7,645 nucleotides of DNA. It comes from an uncultured Faecalibacterium sp. (lineage in GTDB: Bacteria; Bacillota; Clostridia; Oscillospirales; Ruminococcaceae). The position numbers and the translations under genes were made by a program. The notes below the pieces were generated by a model. That model was not told the DNA's origin, ran no database searches, and worked only from the letters and a program-made list of their open reading frames with translations. How positions within the stretch are numbered: position 1 is the first letter of the stretch; each line of letters opens with the position of its first letter. The DNA lies in the NCBI GenBank assembly GCA_934525405.1, contig CAKSZF010000069.1:1-7645 (forward strand). Reading direction: 5' to 3'. This document shows, piece by piece, positions 5,556 through 7,645 of the stretch.

Positions 5556-6131
5556 GTGTCACAAACGACAAAACGGGCACTGGAGGCATCTTTGAAGAAG
5601 CTGCTGCTGGAAAAGCCCCTGAACAAGATCACGATCAACGATATCACCGAGGACTGTGGTGTCAACCGCATGACCTTTTATTACCATTTCAAGGACATCT
5701 ACGATTTGGTGGACTGGATCTTAGCGGAGGATGCTGCCAAGGCGATGGAAGGCCGCCGGGGCTTTGGTACATGGAGCGAAGCCTATCTGGACGTCCTACA
5801 CCAGCTGCAGGACAACAAGACCCTTGTGCTCAACGTTTACCGCTCGGTGGGCAGGGAACAGGTGGAACAGTACCTTTATAGGCTGCTGGACCCCATCCTG
5901 AAGGACTTTGCAGACCGCGAATGCCATGATATCACCGTGCAGGATGCAGACAAGCAGTTTGTCGTCGATTTTTACAAGTATGCACTGGTGGGCATGACGC
6001 TGGAATGGACCCGCCGGGATATGAAAGGCGACCCCAAGAAGATGGTGGAACGCGTGAGCACCATGATCCACGGAGATTTCCGCCGTGCGCTGTGCCGCCT
6101 GAGCACCGGCAGCCTGAAAATAGAGGAATGA
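5556..6131 (+). CDS. TetR/AcrR-family transcriptional regulator (DhaS-like, TetR_C_8-type)
   Basis: A 191-residue DNA-binding regulator. Residues about 6-55 form the TetR N-terminal three-helix domain: ALEASLKKLLLEKPLNKITINDI, then the helix-turn-helix DCGVNRMTFYYHFKDIYDLVDWIL with the family's typical TFYYHFKD recognition stretch at 40-47. Residues about 60-185 are an all-helical ligand and dimer domain of the type seen in DhaS-like regulators; no ligand can be read from it. The start is GTG at 5556, supported by AAAGGA 9 nt upstream and by a family-like N terminus (MSQTTKRALE). It has its own promoter divergent from proCBA and is closed by a strong terminator, so it is monocistronic. Likely repressing its own gene; proCBA or the downstream radical SAM gene are other possible targets by position only. 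The C-terminal function assignment is less certain than the HTH. Confidence 0.9.
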   Translation: MSQTTKRALEASLKKLLLEKPLNKITINDITEDCGVNRMTFYYHFKDIYDLVDWILAEDAAKAMEGRRGFGTWSEAYLDVLHQLQDNKTLVLNVYRSVGREQVEQYLYRLLDPILKDFADRECHDITVQDADKQFVVDFYKYALVGMTLEWTRRDMKGDPKKMVERVSTMIHGDFRRALCRLSTGSLKIEE

Positions 6132-6175
6132 TGTGCTTTTTGTCCGTGCGGTTTCAATAAAATTTTATCAAAGGG

Positions 6176-6210
6176 TACGCCGTGATGGGTTTTCCATCAC
6201 GGCGTATTTT
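6176..6210 (+). terminator. Intrinsic terminator of the TetR-family gene
   Basis: A perfect 13-bp stem (6176-6188 with 6194-6206) with a 5-nt GTTTT loop, followed by TTTT and then CTGTTT. It begins 45 nt after the stop codon and separates this gene from the radical SAM gene. Confidence 0.93.
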
Positions 6211-6216
6211 CTGTTT

Positions 6217-6246
6217 ATGGCACAAAAACACGCAAAGTAGTAAGAT
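6217..6246 (+). promoter_or_regulatory. Weak candidate promoter of the radical SAM gene
   Basis: ATGGCA (6217-6222) and TAAGAT (6241-6246), each four of six consensus bases at 18-nt spacing, form the best pair found between the upstream terminator and the start codon. A promoter is expected here because the terminator isolates the gene, but the match is poor. Confidence 0.3.
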
Positions 6247-6299
6247 GTGGTCAAGCAAAATAAGGATTTCCAAAGGAATCATTTCGGGAGGAAAAAGCT

Positions 6300-7645
6300 A
6301 TGAATACATCTCTTGAGAATCTGACCCACAAGATGCAGCGTGCTGCACTTGGTAAAATAGTGGACGTGGCGCTTTCCCGCGCCGAGCACGACCATGAAAA
6401 AACAATGTGCCAGCTGGTAGATGTTGCAAAGCAGTTCTACGGCAGCGGCTTCAGCGATGAGACCTACGAGAACGCCAAAAAGGTGCTGACCGACCCCGAC
6501 AGCAAGTGGACGAAACTCATCAACTGCGTGCTGGACCAGACCGACCCTCATGTGGCGCGCACCACCGCGCTGAATCTGGGCTACGAAGCCTTCTTCCGCG
6601 GCACTAAGATGATCCGCGAGAACCGCGTCAAGTACCAGTGCAATATCCCGTGGCTGATCTTGTTCGACCCCACCTCTGCCTGCAATATGCACTGCGTGGG
6701 CTGCTGGGCAGGCGAGTACGGCCACAAGAACAACCTCAGCTTTGAGGATATGGACAAGATCGTCACGCAGGGCAAGGAACTGGGCGTGTACCTGTATATG
6801 CTGACCGGCGGCGAGCCGCTGGTGCGCAAGAAGGACGTGCTCAAGCTGGCAGAAAAGCACAACGATGTGCAGTTTGCCATCTACACCAACTCCACCCTCA
6901 TCGACGAGCCCTTCTGTGAAGAGGTGCAGCGTCTGGGCAATATCGCCTTTATGCTGTCCATCGAGGGCACCCCGGAGACCAACGATGCCCGCCGCGGCGA
7001 AGGTCATTATGCTGCTGTGATGCACGCCATGGATCTGCTCAAGAAGTACGGCATCCTCTTCGGCACCTCCATCTGCTACACCCGCCAGAATATCGACGCC
7101 GTCACCAACGACGCGTTCATGCGGTTCCTGTGCGAGAAGGGGGCACACTTCGGCTTCTACTTCCACTATATGCCGGTGGGCAACGAGGCCGCCCCGGATC
7201 TGATGCCCACCCCGGAGCAGCGCAAGTATATGATCGACCGCATCCGTTACCTGCGCTCTTCCGAGTGCGATATCCCGTTCTACCCCATGGACTTTCAGAA
7301 CGATGGCGAGTTCGTGGGCGGCTGCATCGCCGGCGGCCGCAACTACTTCCACATCAACTCTGCCGGTGACGCCGAGCCCTGCGTGTTCATCCACTACTCC
7401 AACGCCAATATCCACGACCAGTCTATTCTGGAAATTCTGCACAGCCCGCTGTTCATGGCTTACCACAACGGCCAGCCCTTCAACAAGAACCATCTGCGTC
7501 CCTGCCCGATGCTGGAAAACCCCGAGCTGCTGGAAAAGATGGTGCACGAGACCGGTGCTCACAGCACCGACCTGCAGTCCCCGGAAAGCGTCGAGCACCT
7601 GTGCGAGAAGTGCAAGGCTTACGCCGCCGACTGGCAGCCCACCGC
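6300..7645 (+). CDS. Radical SAM/SPASM-type protein, C terminus beyond the window
   Basis: An open frame of 448 complete codons with no stop before the window ends. Residues 1-115 are a helical N-terminal region, starting MNTSLENLTHKMQRAALGKI, that I cannot assign. The radical SAM core follows: CNMHCVGC gives the CxxxCxxC cluster ligands Cys128, Cys132 and Cys135 for the SAM-binding [4Fe-4S] centre; TGGEP at 169-173 contacts SAM; YTNST at 195-199 and SIEGT at 220-224 are core strands. Later cysteines (342, 361, 402, 435 and 438) in GGCIAGG, EPCVF, PCPM and LCEKC look like SPASM-type auxiliary cluster ligands. The ATG at 6300 has GGGAGG 8 nt upstream. SPASM proteins include peptide-modifying and sulfatase-maturing enzymes, but no precursor peptide or partner is visible here, so the substrate is unknown. 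It lies downstream of, and separately transcribed from, the TetR-family gene. Confidence 0.93.
   Translation, partial: MNTSLENLTHKMQRAALGKIVDVALSRAEHDHEKTMCQLVDVAKQFYGSGFSDETYENAKKVLTDPDSKWTKLINCVLDQTDPHVARTTALNLGYEAFFRGTKMIRENRVKYQCNIPWLILFDPTSACNMHCVGCWAGEYGHKNNLSFEDMDKIVTQGKELGVYLYMLTGGEPLVRKKDVLKLAEKHNDVQFAIYTNSTLIDEPFCEEVQRLGNIAFMLSIEGTPETNDARRGEGHYAAVMHAMDLLKKYGILFGTSICYTRQNIDAVTNDAFMRFLCEKGAHFGFYFHYMPVGNEAAPDLMPTPEQRKYMIDRIRYLRSSECDIPFYPMDFQNDGEFVGGCIAGGRNYFHINSAGDAEPCVFIHYSNANIHDQSILEILHSPLFMAYHNGQPFNKNHLRPCPMLENPELLEKMVHETGAHSTDLQSPESVEHLCEKCKAYAADWQPT

Noticed and set aside
6157..6168. ATAAAATTTTAT 12-bp palindrome downstream of the TetR gene
   Set aside because: All A/T and next to a strong terminator; most likely chance composition, with no promoter nearby for it to act on.
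6218..6234. TGGCAC as the -24 element of a sigma-54 promoter
   Set aside because: The required TTGC-type -12 element is missing at the right spacing.
6279..7598. Long minus-strand open frame of 439 codons
   Set aside because: It is antisense to the radical SAM gene, which has intact motifs and a good ribosome binding site; the antisense product resembles no known family and such frames are common opposite GC-rich genes.
1..7645. tRNA, rRNA, CRISPR repeats, transposase genes or attachment-site repeats
   Set aside because: Looked for and none found; all genes are intact housekeeping types with consistent composition and no regularly spaced repeats.

Overview
The window looks like chromosomal housekeeping DNA from an anaerobic, moderately GC-rich Gram-positive gut bacterium, most plausibly an Oscillospiraceae/Ruminococcaceae member of the Faecalibacterium type. 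This is inference: genes are GC-rich, gaps are AT-rich, Shine-Dalgarno sites are strong (AGGAGG, GGGAGG), intrinsic terminators are clear, and the protein types (YnbB-like lyase, DhaS-like TetR regulator, radical SAM/SPASM enzyme) are common in gut Clostridia. I see no mobile element, CRISPR array, rRNA or tRNA.

Layout from left to right. (1) 16-1284 (+): a PLP-dependent methionine gamma-lyase/aluminium-resistance family protein, which converges on (2) 1394-1834 (-): a methylglyoxal-synthase-fold protein. The two share a strong bidirectional terminator at 1316-1358. (3) 1835-2407: a 573-bp AT-rich gap with the promoter of the MGS-like gene, three inverted repeats, two minus-strand hairpin terminators and a possible small RNA between them. 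(4) 2408-5285 (-): a compact proC-proB-proA operon with 7- and 3-nt gaps, giving a complete route from glutamate to proline. (5) 5286-5555: a divergent control region with a good sigma-A promoter facing each way and several short dyads. (6) 5556-6131 (+): a TetR-family regulator with a GTG start, closed by a strong terminator. (7) 6300 to the window end (+): a radical SAM/SPASM protein whose stop codon lies beyond the window.

How the genes fit together: proC, proB and proA work as one pathway. The TetR-type regulator lies between the proline operon and the radical SAM gene and could control itself, either neighbour, or a distant target; the sequence does not decide this.

The most notable observation is that the MGS-like protein keeps the phosphate-binding signature of methylglyoxal synthase but lacks the residues aligned with the catalytic Asp71, His98 and Asp101 of the E. 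coli enzyme. It may therefore be a ligand-binding or otherwise repurposed member rather than a true methylglyoxal synthase. The second is a possible small RNA with a CCCTCCT (anti-Shine-Dalgarno-like) motif between two terminators.
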